A stretch of 17,253 nt of DNA from an uncultured Lachnospiraceae bacterium. Its GTDB lineage: Bacteria > Bacillota > Clostridia > Lachnospirales > Lachnospiraceae. The notes beneath the pieces are model-generated. The model saw only the letters and a list, made by a program, of their open reading frames with translations, had not been told where the DNA came from and made no database searches. Positions 7,376-13,824 of the stretch are shown in pieces. The stretch is from contig CAJUAE010000076.1 of the NCBI GenBank assembly GCA_910583965.1, forward strand, positions 1 through 17,253. The letters are read 5' to 3'. How positions within the stretch are numbered: position 1 is the stretch's first letter; every line of letters starts with the position of its first letter. The position numbers and the translations under genes were made by a program.

Positions 7376-7403
7376 AAATTTTTTGGTAGTGTTAGAGGTG
7401 AAT

Positions 7404-7895
7404 ATGAAGATAAAAAGCGTAGCGTACTGTGCCATGTTAACTGCGCTGGCAATGATATTTGGATATGTAGAGGCATTGGTTCCGTTTCACTTTGGATTGC
7501 CAGGTGTAAAGCTTGGTGTTGCCAATATTGTCATTGTCCTTGCGCTATATCAACTTCCTGTTGGACAGGTGTTCGCGATACAAGTGATGCGTATTGTGCT
7601 TGTTTCTTTTTTGTTTGGCAATGTATCTATGATGCTTTATAGTCTTGCAGGAGGAATTTTAAGTTTGCTGATAATGTTACTTTTAAAGAAAACAAATTGG
7701 TTTTCTATTACAGGAATTAGTATTGTTGGCGGCGTAAGTCATAATTTGGGGCAGTTGGCGGTTGCATTGTTGGTGGTCCAGAATTTAAGGATAACATTTT
7801 ATCTTCCGGTTTTGCTGATTGCAGGACTTGTAACAGGCTGTCTAATAGGAATGTTGGCATATAAACTCAAACCGCTAATGGAACGATATTTTTAA
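7404..7895 (+). CDS. Gx transporter family membrane protein
   Basis: A 163-residue polytopic protein with five to six hydrophobic helices. It fits the Gx transporter family (formerly labelled heptaprenyl diphosphate synthase component I), related to ECF-transporter substrate-binding subunits. Visible marks are MLTALAMIFGYVEALVPF near the N-terminus, PGVKLGVANIV at about residues 33-43 and a Gly-Gly-Val-Ser-His-Asn-Leu-Gly-Gln segment at about 113-121. GAGG lies five bases before the ATG at 7404; the upstream TTG at 7365 would overlap the previous gene with no ribosome binding site. Substrate unknown; the old synthase name should not be taken as an enzymatic activity. No polyprenyl synthase or ApbE-type gene follows here, unlike in many relatives. 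Confidence 0.86.
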   Translation: MKIKSVAYCAMLTALAMIFGYVEALVPFHFGLPGVKLGVANIVIVLALYQLPVGQVFAIQVMRIVLVSFLFGNVSMMLYSLAGGILSLLIMLLLKKTNWFSITGISIVGGVSHNLGQLAVALLVVQNLRITFYLPVLLIAGLVTGCLIGMLAYKLKPLMERYF

Positions 7896-7913
7896 AGTGT
7901 TTTAAAATTTATT

Positions 7914-7964
7914 AGGCGTTTGAACGTTTCTGCAAATAATATATGCAAATACTATCAAACGCCT
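7914..7964. terminator. Hairpin between convergent genes
   Basis: AGGCGTTTGA (7914-7923) pairs perfectly with TCAAACGCCT (7955-7964), with a 31-base loop that contains TGCAAATA twice. It lies between the convergent Gx transporter and galactanase genes and may end transcripts from both sides. There is no strong T-run on the + side, so activity is uncertain. Confidence 0.5.
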
Positions 7965-7988
7965 GTTATGCATTATTAGAATATTAAT

Positions 7989-10082
7989 TTAGTCAATTTT
8001 GTACAATGTAAAATCGTCAATTGTTCCCCAGCCTTTTGCGTTGCACTGAATGCGGATTCCGATTTTCAACTTGCCATCTGTAACTTTTATTGAGGAGATT
8101 GTTGGTTCTTGCCAGTTTGCGTATCCCTGTGCAATAAATGCATCTGATACAATTGTATCATCAATGTTGGTGTAGATTTCCATCTGAGCATTTTCATTAA
8201 TGTCGCCGCCTTGGAAATATGCTTTGAGCTCATAGGTTCCGGGTTCTAGGTCTTCAAATTTCTGCTCAATATTAAATGACATCTCGGACTCTGACCAGAA
8301 ATGAAAGGCATACTCACCAGTGTGTGCATCGCCCTCTTTTTGCTGGAAATCAGTCGGATTTTTGTCTCCTTCATAAGAGATTTTCCACATAGAAGTATCA
8401 GAATCTTCAAAGCTTGGATTGGATACATAATTGCGTCTTTCTACATTGACGTTACAGAAAACTTCAGTTGGATTATCTGAAGTTGTATTTTCATCAAGAA
8501 TTCTCCCTGTGATCACATAAGTTCCAACCTTGGAGGTATCAATATTGAGCACCATCTCCTCATACCATTCAACAGGCAGAGCGGCATTTAGGGAACGATT
8601 GTTGTAGACAACATCTATAGTCTCGGGCATATCCACATCAGAACCAATATTGCATGTGACTGTCGGAATCTTGATCATATCGATTGCAGGATCGGCATTT
8701 GTACCATATTTTAACCATTTAAAAGTATTTAAGGATTCCAACGGTTTTCCAGTTGCATCAAATAGTGCTTGATTATCCCAAGAACAACCGCCATAGTATT
8801 TTCCAGCATCATTAGGATCATATGCTGTCGCATAGCTGCTTGCCCAGCCAGAGCCAAATTCTTCCCAGATAGGGCTATTGTCAGCATTTACATCACCAAC
8901 CGCAATCCAAGCGCCTTCCCAGTAAAATACACCTAACGCACCTACATCATTGGCAGTGGCACAGACGTCACGCAGAGCGGTAGACTGACTTTGAACAGTG
9001 GCACCATATGCGTCGATTAGGTCCGCTTCCCCAACGCTGTTTCCAGACCCGTCAGTATCCTCTGTAGTATAACAGTAAGCAGTCTCAGCGATAAGCGTTT
9101 TCTTGCCATACTTATCCTGAATATTTGTCATAACATTTTGAAGATTTTCAAAAGTGCCATGCCAATATGGATAGTAAGACAACGCAAAGATATCATAATC
9201 TACCTGAAAAGAGGAGAGTTTGTACAAAATAGAATCAAGTCCGTCATAGTCGTTTGCATTTGTATAATGTAATGCCACTTCAATATCTTTGTCATAATTT
9301 TTAGAAACTTCACGTATCGCTTTGCTTCCACTATTCATAAGCTTTGCAATATTAGGAATCTGCGTTTCACCTGCCATACCATTATTAGTCTCATTTCCAA
9401 CTTGAACCATACAGACATCAACACCGTTTTCTAAAAGTTGTGTCAAACTGTCCTTCGTAAATTCATACAGAGCGTTTGATTTTTCTTCAAGAGATAAGTC
9501 AATCCATGCTTTAGGGCACATCTGTTTTGCTGGGTCTGCCCAAAAGTCTGAGTAATGAAAATCAATACAGACTTTCATGCCATTTTCTGTGGCGCGCTTT
9601 CCAAGTGCAATAGCGGTCGCAAGATCGTTGTTTCCACCACCATATCCGTTGCCATTCTCATCAAAGGGGTCATTCCAGATGCGAATACGTGCATAGTTGA
9701 CACCGGCCTCAGCCATTGTGGTAAACACATCTTGTTCCTTGCCTTCTGCGTTGTAGTATTTTACACCACTTTTTTCTTCAGCGAGAATAGAAGACACATC
9801 CATTCCACGGATAAAATTGTCAGAAAGGTTTGGAATCGGCTCCACATAAATTCCAGCGTTCTCCGCGGCGGTAGGAAGCGGAAAGGCACTTGTCTGTGGT
9901 GGCGTTTGATTTGGGACTTCTTCAATAGAGGTCTCAGGGATTGACGACTCTGGATTCACTACAATCGATTCTTGTGTCTCGATAGGGTTTGTGTCCGTGG
10001 AAGTTTGCTCTGCACTAATGCCACATCCAGAAAGGGAAAAAGCAGAAGCTAAAAAAACTGCTATTATTGTTTTCTTTTTCAT
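7989..10082 (-). CDS. GH53 endo-beta-1,4-galactanase lipoprotein with CBM
   Basis: A 697-residue surface enzyme expected to cut the beta-1,4-galactan side chains of pectin. A lipobox Leu-Ser-Gly-Cys puts the lipid anchor on Cys20. A Ser/Thr/Pro/Glu linker (about 21-80) projects the catalytic GH53 barrel (about 85-455). Its acid/base Glu231 lies in VGNETNNG and the nucleophile Glu333 in LIAETAY; both are intact. FIRGMDVSS and YARIRIWNDPFD are further GH53 marks. A Big_4-like Ig domain covers about 475-550, and a C-terminal beta-sandwich (about 553-697), starting NYVSNPSFE, resembles CBM61, a galactan-binding module found on other GH53 enzymes. AAGGAGGAAC before the ATG fixes this start over an 11-codon longer frame. 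No transporter, GH2/GH42 or regulator gene is adjacent, so product uptake must be encoded elsewhere. Confidence 0.94.
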   Translation of the reverse strand: MKKKTIIAVFLASAFSLSGCGISAEQTSTDTNPIETQESIVVNPESSIPETSIEEVPNQTPPQTSAFPLPTAAENAGIYVEPIPNLSDNFIRGMDVSSILAEEKSGVKYYNAEGKEQDVFTTMAEAGVNYARIRIWNDPFDENGNGYGGGNNDLATAIALGKRATENGMKVCIDFHYSDFWADPAKQMCPKAWIDLSLEEKSNALYEFTKDSLTQLLENGVDVCMVQVGNETNNGMAGETQIPNIAKLMNSGSKAIREVSKNYDKDIEVALHYTNANDYDGLDSILYKLSSFQVDYDIFALSYYPYWHGTFENLQNVMTNIQDKYGKKTLIAETAYCYTTEDTDGSGNSVGEADLIDAYGATVQSQSTALRDVCATANDVGALGVFYWEGAWIAVGDVNADNSPIWEEFGSGWASSYATAYDPNDAGKYYGGCSWDNQALFDATGKPLESLNTFKWLKYGTNADPAIDMIKIPTVTCNIGSDVDMPETIDVVYNNRSLNAALPVEWYEEMVLNIDTSKVGTYVITGRILDENTTSDNPTEVFCNVNVERRNYVSNPSFEDSDTSMWKISYEGDKNPTDFQQKEGDAHTGEYAFHFWSESEMSFNIEQKFEDLEPGTYELKAYFQGGDINENAQMEIYTNIDDTIVSDAFIAQGYANWQEPTISSIKVTDGKLKIGIRIQCNAKGWGTIDDFTLYKID

Positions 10083-10151
10083 GTGTTCCTCCTTTTTGCA
10101 GCGAGTTACTCTCAAATTGCTGCTGGTTATTTTCGTATTTTTATAGAAAAT

Positions 10152-10157
10152 ATTATA
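10152..10157 (-). promoter_or_regulatory. Extended -10 of the galactanase promoter
   Basis: On the minus strand this reads TGCTATAAT: a perfect TATAAT with the extended TGn element, about 70 bases upstream of the galactanase start. No good -35 is seen at 17 bases, which fits an extended -10 promoter or one needing an activator. The leader that would follow contains a hairpin: 10098-10102 pairs with 10119-10123 just before the ribosome binding site. Confidence 0.55.
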
Positions 10158-10220
10158 GCATATAATTTTTGATGAAAATTTGCAAAATCGGAAACAAAAG
10201 ACGCAAATTCTTTCACATAG

Positions 10221-10250
10221 TTGGCAACCTTATACAAATTATGATAAAAT
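10221..10250 (+). promoter_or_regulatory. Candidate promoter of the DJ-1/PfpI gene
   Basis: TTGGCA (10221-10226), an 18-base spacer and TAAAAT (10245-10250). Each hexamer has one mismatch to consensus. An in-frame start at 10257 would lie almost at the transcription start, which supports the later start at 10302. Confidence 0.5.
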
Positions 10251-10301
10251 AAGTTTATGAAAAGATTTTTTGCGTATGCTTTAGAAAGAGAGGTAATGAT
10301 T

Positions 10302-10853
10302 ATGAAAAAAGCAGCAGTATTTTTTGGAACAGGTTATGAGGAAATTGAGGCGCTCACAGTAGTGGATTTGTTGCGGCGTGTGGGGATTGAGACGGTTTGT
10401 GTCGCAATCGACAACGAATCATATGTCACAGGAAGCCATAACATTTGTGTGGCAATGGATACAGGAATTGACATGCTTGATTTTGATTGTTTTGATATTC
10501 TTGTTTGTCCAGGCGGTATGCCAGGAACTAAGAAACTTGAAGCATGTACAAAGTTGACAGAACAGCTTCACAAGTTTTATGAGAATGGTAAATTGATTGC
10601 AGCAATCTGCGCAGCACCCAGTATATTTGGACATATGGGCTTGCTAAAAGGGAAAAAGGCTTGTATTTATCCAGGCATGGAGACAGAACTGTCCGAGGCG
10701 GAGGTTTGTTTTGACAAAGTGGTAAAATCAGGAAACATTATTACGAGTCGTGGCATGGGAACTGCTATTGCGTTCTCGCTTGAAATTATTGCATCGCTTC
10801 TAAATCAAGAAACAGCCAATGATTTAGCTGAAAAGATTGTGTATACAAAATAA
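10302..10853 (+). CDS. DJ-1/PfpI family protein
   Basis: A 183-residue cytoplasmic protein of the DJ-1/ThiJ/PfpI superfamily, YajL-like in length. The nucleophile-elbow cysteine is Cys103 in AAICAAPS, and the conserved acidic partner is Glu16 in GYEEIEAL, matching Glu18/Cys106 of human DJ-1. CPGGMPG (69-75) is another family mark. Members act as deglycases, chaperones or oxidative-stress proteins; substrate cannot be told from sequence. AGAGAGG sits eight bases before ATG 10302; the ATG at 10296 is too close to it and the ATG at 10257 has none. The gene is divergent from the galactanase and separate from the chemosensory operon, which has its own promoter. Confidence 0.9.
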   Translation: MKKAAVFFGTGYEEIEALTVVDLLRRVGIETVCVAIDNESYVTGSHNICVAMDTGIDMLDFDCFDILVCPGGMPGTKKLEACTKLTEQLHKFYENGKLIAAICAAPSIFGHMGLLKGKKACIYPGMETELSEAEVCFDKVVKSGNIITSRGMGTAIAFSLEIIASLLNQETANDLAEKIVYTK

Positions 10854-10883
10854 ATATAGGAAAATGGATTTGTAGCAAATATT

Positions 10884-10912
10884 TTGACAATTTAAGTACT
10901 CAATGCTATAAT
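10884..10912 (+). promoter_or_regulatory. Consensus sigma-A promoter of the che operon
   Basis: TTGACA (10884-10889), exactly 17 bases, then TATAAT (10907-10912) preceded by TGC. Both hexamers are perfect and an extended -10 is present. The expected start of transcription is near 10919, giving a leader of about 70 bases before cheR. A promoter this close to consensus implies strong basal transcription held in check by something else. Confidence 0.88.
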
Positions 10913-10922
10913 TATCTATACG

Positions 10923-10968
10923 GTGTGCCTAATTGTTGAAATAAAGCGATAATTAGACACAAATTAGG
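10923..10968 (+). promoter_or_regulatory. Overlapping inverted repeats in the cheR leader
   Basis: CCTAATT (10928-10934) can pair either with AATTAG (10951-10956), extended by GTGT (10923-10926) with ACAC (10957-10960), or with AATTAGG (10962-10968). The two pairings exclude each other. The block starts within a few bases of the predicted transcription start. It could be a repressor operator placed to block the consensus promoter, or a small switching RNA leader. No T-run follows, so it is not a standard attenuator. Confidence 0.4.
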
Positions 10969-10987
10969 TGGATAGAAGGTTTCTCAA

Positions 10988-11791
10988 ATGATAACAGAAC
11001 AAGAGTTTCAGAGAGTGGCAGCTTATGTCAAAAATAAAGCTGGTATCAACTTAAACGAAAAGAAGGTTTTGGTTCAGGGAAGACTTGATAGTTATATGCA
11101 GCGAAAAGGATACAATTCCTACGATGCGTTTATGGATCGTGTGGAGCGGTTTCCAACAGGGCCAGAAGCAGAAGACCTGATGAATGCCCTCACAACAAAT
11201 CATACATATTTTTGGAGGGAATATGAACAGTTTTTGTATTTAAAACAGACCGTTTTTCCAGAGTTGAAGATGCGCACAGAAAACACGAAAGATTGGCATA
11301 TTTGGTGTGCAGCATCTTCGACAGGGGAAGAACCTTATACACTTGCAATGCTCTGTAAAGATTTTCTAGGATTAGAGCAGGCAGCATGGGATACAAAAGT
11401 GCTTGCTACAGATATTGATACAAAAGTACTCGAGAAAGCAGTTAAGGGCGTATATTCTAAAAGTTCTGTAGAACAACTGCCCAATCAGTATGTGCGCCGT
11501 TATTTCAAACAGATTAATGGCGACGAATATTGTGTAAAAGATGAACTCAGAAAGGAAGTATTGTTCCGGCAACTTAATCTTATGAATCCGCTACCCTTTA
11601 GAAAGCCACTTCATATTGTGTTTATCAGAAATGTGATGATTTATTTTGATGAGCCCACCAAGGAGCGACTGTTAAACAATATTTATGAGAAGATGGCACC
11701 TGGAGGATATCTCTTTATTGGTTCTACGGAGTCTATGAGTCAGAATAATACCCGATTCCAGTATATAAGACCATCCATATATAGAAAATGA
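10988..11791 (+). CDS. cheR: Chemotaxis protein methyltransferase CheR
   Basis: A 267-residue SAM-dependent enzyme that methylates glutamates of chemoreceptors. The helical CheR N-terminal domain covers about 1-75 and ends in TTNHTYFWRE (69-78), a variant of the usual Asn-Glu-Thr-x-Phe-Phe-Arg. The Rossmann methyltransferase domain follows, with WCAASSTGEEPYTLAM (106-121) as the SAM-binding loop, ATDID (140-144) for the ribose acid, and IRNVMIYF (213-220). No TPR or receptor-tethering tail is present. AGAAGG lies eight bases upstream. It is the first gene of a tightly spaced operon; cheB starts 15 bases after it. No receptor gene is in the window, so the methyl-accepting substrate is elsewhere. 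Confidence 0.93.
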   Translation: MITEQEFQRVAAYVKNKAGINLNEKKVLVQGRLDSYMQRKGYNSYDAFMDRVERFPTGPEAEDLMNALTTNHTYFWREYEQFLYLKQTVFPELKMRTENTKDWHIWCAASSTGEEPYTLAMLCKDFLGLEQAAWDTKVLATDIDTKVLEKAVKGVYSKSSVEQLPNQYVRRYFKQINGDEYCVKDELRKEVLFRQLNLMNPLPFRKPLHIVFIRNVMIYFDEPTKERLLNNIYEKMAPGGYLFIGSTESMSQNNTRFQYIRPSIYRK

Positions 11792-11806
11792 TGTAGGAGA
11801 AAAAAT

Positions 11807-12847
11807 ATGGGAAAATTAAAGGTTTTATTGGTTGTGGGTGATTTGGAGATGCGCAAGCGTCTTGACGAGATTCTTGGCGCAGACATAGATCTGGATATTG
11901 TGGCAGAGGCAAATAATGCTTATATGGCGCGCGATAAAATTATTGAGTGTGATCCAGATGTGATGCTTTTATGTCATGATTTACCGCGAATGCAGGGGAT
12001 TACATTTCTAGAAAAGCTTATGCCGCAGCGCAGCATTGCAACACTTGTCATAGCAGAATCTCAGCTCGAAGATGCAGCATTTCGCGCAGGGGCGAGAGAT
12101 TTTATCGCTTGCGGGAAAAATTTGGGAGTACTCGAACAGGAAAATATTTGCAATCGGCTAAAAAAGCTTGCGGGTGGGGAGTGGTTAAAAGCAGCAAAAA
12201 AGCTGTCTGCACCAGCGGTGGCACAAGTGTTAAAAAGTGCCAGCAATCGGATTTTGGAGACGCATTCTGCAACGACATCAATTATAGCGATTGGGGCGTC
12301 GACAGGAGGAACAGAAGCGATTGCCACTGTGGTGCGTAGTCTGAAAAAAGATATTCCAGGAATTGTAATGGTACAGCATATGCCAGAGGGCTATACGCAG
12401 ATGTATGCTCATCGTCTGGATAATGAAGGTGAGGTCTCGGTGAAGGAGGCTGTGTCTGGTGATGTGGTAAAACAGGGGCAGATTCTTTTGGCACCGGGAG
12501 ATAAACAGATGCGTGTTGTAAAGATCAATGGCAGATATCAGGTGGAATGCAGATATGGTCCTCGTGTGACTGGACATTGTCCGTCTGTCGATGCACTGTT
12601 TGAGTCGGTGGCGCGCACAGCAGGAAAAGAAGCAATTGGTGTGTTGATGACAGGTATGGGAAGCGATGGTGCCAAGGGACTTTTGGCGATGAAAAATGCA
12701 GGTGCCCGCACAATAGGGCAGGATGAGAAAACCTGCGTCGTCTATGGTATGCCTAAGGTGGCATACGAGATTGGCGCAGTAAATTGGCAGGTGCCATTAG
12801 AACAGATTGCACCAAAAATATATTATTTATTAGACAAACAACACTAA
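11807..12847 (+). CDS. cheB: CheB methylesterase with degenerate receiver
   Basis: A 346-residue two-domain protein. The C-terminal methylesterase/deamidase domain (about 155-346) is intact: Ser165 in GASTGG, His191 in VQHMP and Asp287 in MTGMGSDGA form the catalytic triad that removes receptor methyl groups. The N-terminal receiver (1-120) aligns without gaps to E. coli CheB through PRM (59-62 region) but has lost its chemistry. The acidic pair Asp10/Asp11 is Val10/Gly11, the phospho-acceptor Asp56 is Cys56, and the Lys of the Lys-Pro motif is Cys102. It therefore should not be phosphorylated in the usual way. TAGGAG precedes the ATG by eight bases, and the reading frame is uninterrupted, so this is a stable variant, not a broken gene. 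It follows cheR by 15 bases. Confidence 0.92.
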   Translation: MGKLKVLLVVGDLEMRKRLDEILGADIDLDIVAEANNAYMARDKIIECDPDVMLLCHDLPRMQGITFLEKLMPQRSIATLVIAESQLEDAAFRAGARDFIACGKNLGVLEQENICNRLKKLAGGEWLKAAKKLSAPAVAQVLKSASNRILETHSATTSIIAIGASTGGTEAIATVVRSLKKDIPGIVMVQHMPEGYTQMYAHRLDNEGEVSVKEAVSGDVVKQGQILLAPGDKQMRVVKINGRYQVECRYGPRVTGHCPSVDALFESVARTAGKEAIGVLMTGMGSDGAKGLLAMKNAGARTIGQDEKTCVVYGMPKVAYEIGAVNWQVPLEQIAPKIYYLLDKQH

Positions 12848-12879
12848 AAAATAAAATTAAGAAAACAGGAGGCAGAACT

Positions 12880-13275
12880 ATGAGGATATTGATAGCAGAG
12901 GATGATTTTGCCAGTAGAAAGGCAATTCTAAAATTTTTGTCTGTATATGGAGAATGTGATGTGACAGTAGATGGTATGGAGGCAATCGATGCTTTTATGA
13001 TGGCAATTGAGGAAGAAGACCCTTATGATCTTGTCTGTCTGGATGTTATGATGCCAATGATGGACGGTTATCAAGCACTCAAAAATATACGCGATATCGA
13101 GCGGGAACATAATGTGCCACAAAGCGAACAGGCAAAAGTGATTATGACAACAGCACTAAATGAGGAAAAAAATGTTAAAATGGCGTTTGATTTGGGCTGC
13201 ACTGTGTACTGTGCAAAACCGATTGATGTAGAAAAGCTGAGGGACATCCTAAATAAACTTGGACTGACTGAATAA
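12880..13275 (+). CDS. Stand-alone response regulator receiver, CheY-like
   Basis: A 131-residue single receiver domain. All phosphorylation residues are present: Asp8 and Asp9 (AEDD), phospho-acceptor Asp55 (CLDVMMP), the Thr of IMTTA (90-91) and Lys113 in CAKP. The domain has a slightly long loop between beta-3 and beta-4 (about 72-85, acidic and polar). The ATG at 12880 has AGGAGG seven bases upstream; a frame opening at 12784 inside cheB has no ribosome binding site. It lies 32 bases after cheB and 33 before cheW. It is the natural phosphate receiver of the PAS kinase in the same operon, or could dock on the flagellar motor as CheY does. Sequence alone does not decide between these. Confidence 0.9.
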   Translation: MRILIAEDDFASRKAILKFLSVYGECDVTVDGMEAIDAFMMAIEEEDPYDLVCLDVMMPMMDGYQALKNIRDIEREHNVPQSEQAKVIMTTALNEEKNVKMAFDLGCTVYCAKPIDVEKLRDILNKLGLTE

Positions 13276-13308
13276 TAGGATTCCTAGAAGAAGGGAGGAT
13301 AATATTGC

Positions 13309-13824
13309 ATGGAAGAAAATAAAGAAGAACTTGAGCTTGTGGAACAGGAAGATATTCGGCAGGGAAAATATATGACTTTCTGTATTGGGAGTGATGTGTT
13401 TGGCGTAGAGCTCAAGTACGTAAATGAGATTATACAGATGCAGACAATAGCACCGATTCCAGAGGCAGAACCTTATATTAAAGGACTGATCAATTTGAGA
13501 GGCAAAATTATACCAGTGATTGATGTGGCAATTCGATTTGGAAAGCAACTTTTTGAATATAATGACCGTACTTGTATTATTGTCGTAGATGTTCAGAATG
13601 TTGTTGTAGGTCTGATTGTGGAGACAATTTCAGAAGTGGTATCTATTGAGGAGGAAGATATTTTGCCACCTCCAAATGTCTCAAAAGCAAATGCACAGGC
13701 AAAATTTATTCGTGGGATTGGAAAAAGCGGGGACAGTGTTAAACTGTTGCTCGACCCAGTAAAACTTTTGAGTGATAATTCACTTGATTTTGTGGATAAA
13801 CAGGAGGAAGAAGAGGAAGAGTAA
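13309..13824 (+). CDS. cheW: CheW scaffold protein
   Basis: A 171-residue adaptor that in chemosensory arrays links receptors to the kinase CheA. The CheW double beta-barrel fills about 20-155, with IKGLINLRGKIIPVIDV (57-73) as its hallmark and FGVELKYVNEI near the start. Residues about 1-19 and the tail are highly acidic; the tail ends in six glutamates. The GAGGAAGAAGAGGAAGAG coding for that tail doubles as the purine-rich ribosome binding region of the kinase gene, which begins on the base after the cheW stop. AAGGGAGG lies ten bases before the ATG. No CheA is present in the window, so its kinase partner is either encoded elsewhere or replaced by the adjacent histidine kinase. Confidence 0.92.
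   Translation: MEENKEELELVEQEDIRQGKYMTFCIGSDVFGVELKYVNEIIQMQTIAPIPEAEPYIKGLINLRGKIIPVIDVAIRFGKQLFEYNDRTCIIVVDVQNVVVGLIVETISEVVSIEEEDILPPPNVSKANAQAKFIRGIGKSGDSVKLLLDPVKLLSDNSLDFVDKQEEEEEE

Noticed and set aside
7924..7954. TGCAAATA direct repeat as a CRISPR-like or iteron unit
   Set aside because: There are only two copies of 8 bases inside a hairpin loop, with no further units or associated genes.
9555..9944. 129-codon + strand frame opposite the galactanase
   Set aside because: It mirrors the catalytic domain of GH53 on the other strand and its translation has no family features.
12784..12879. Longer start for the CheY-like receiver inside the end of cheB
   Set aside because: The extension has no ribosome binding site and precedes the receiver fold, whereas AGGAGG is correctly placed before 12880.
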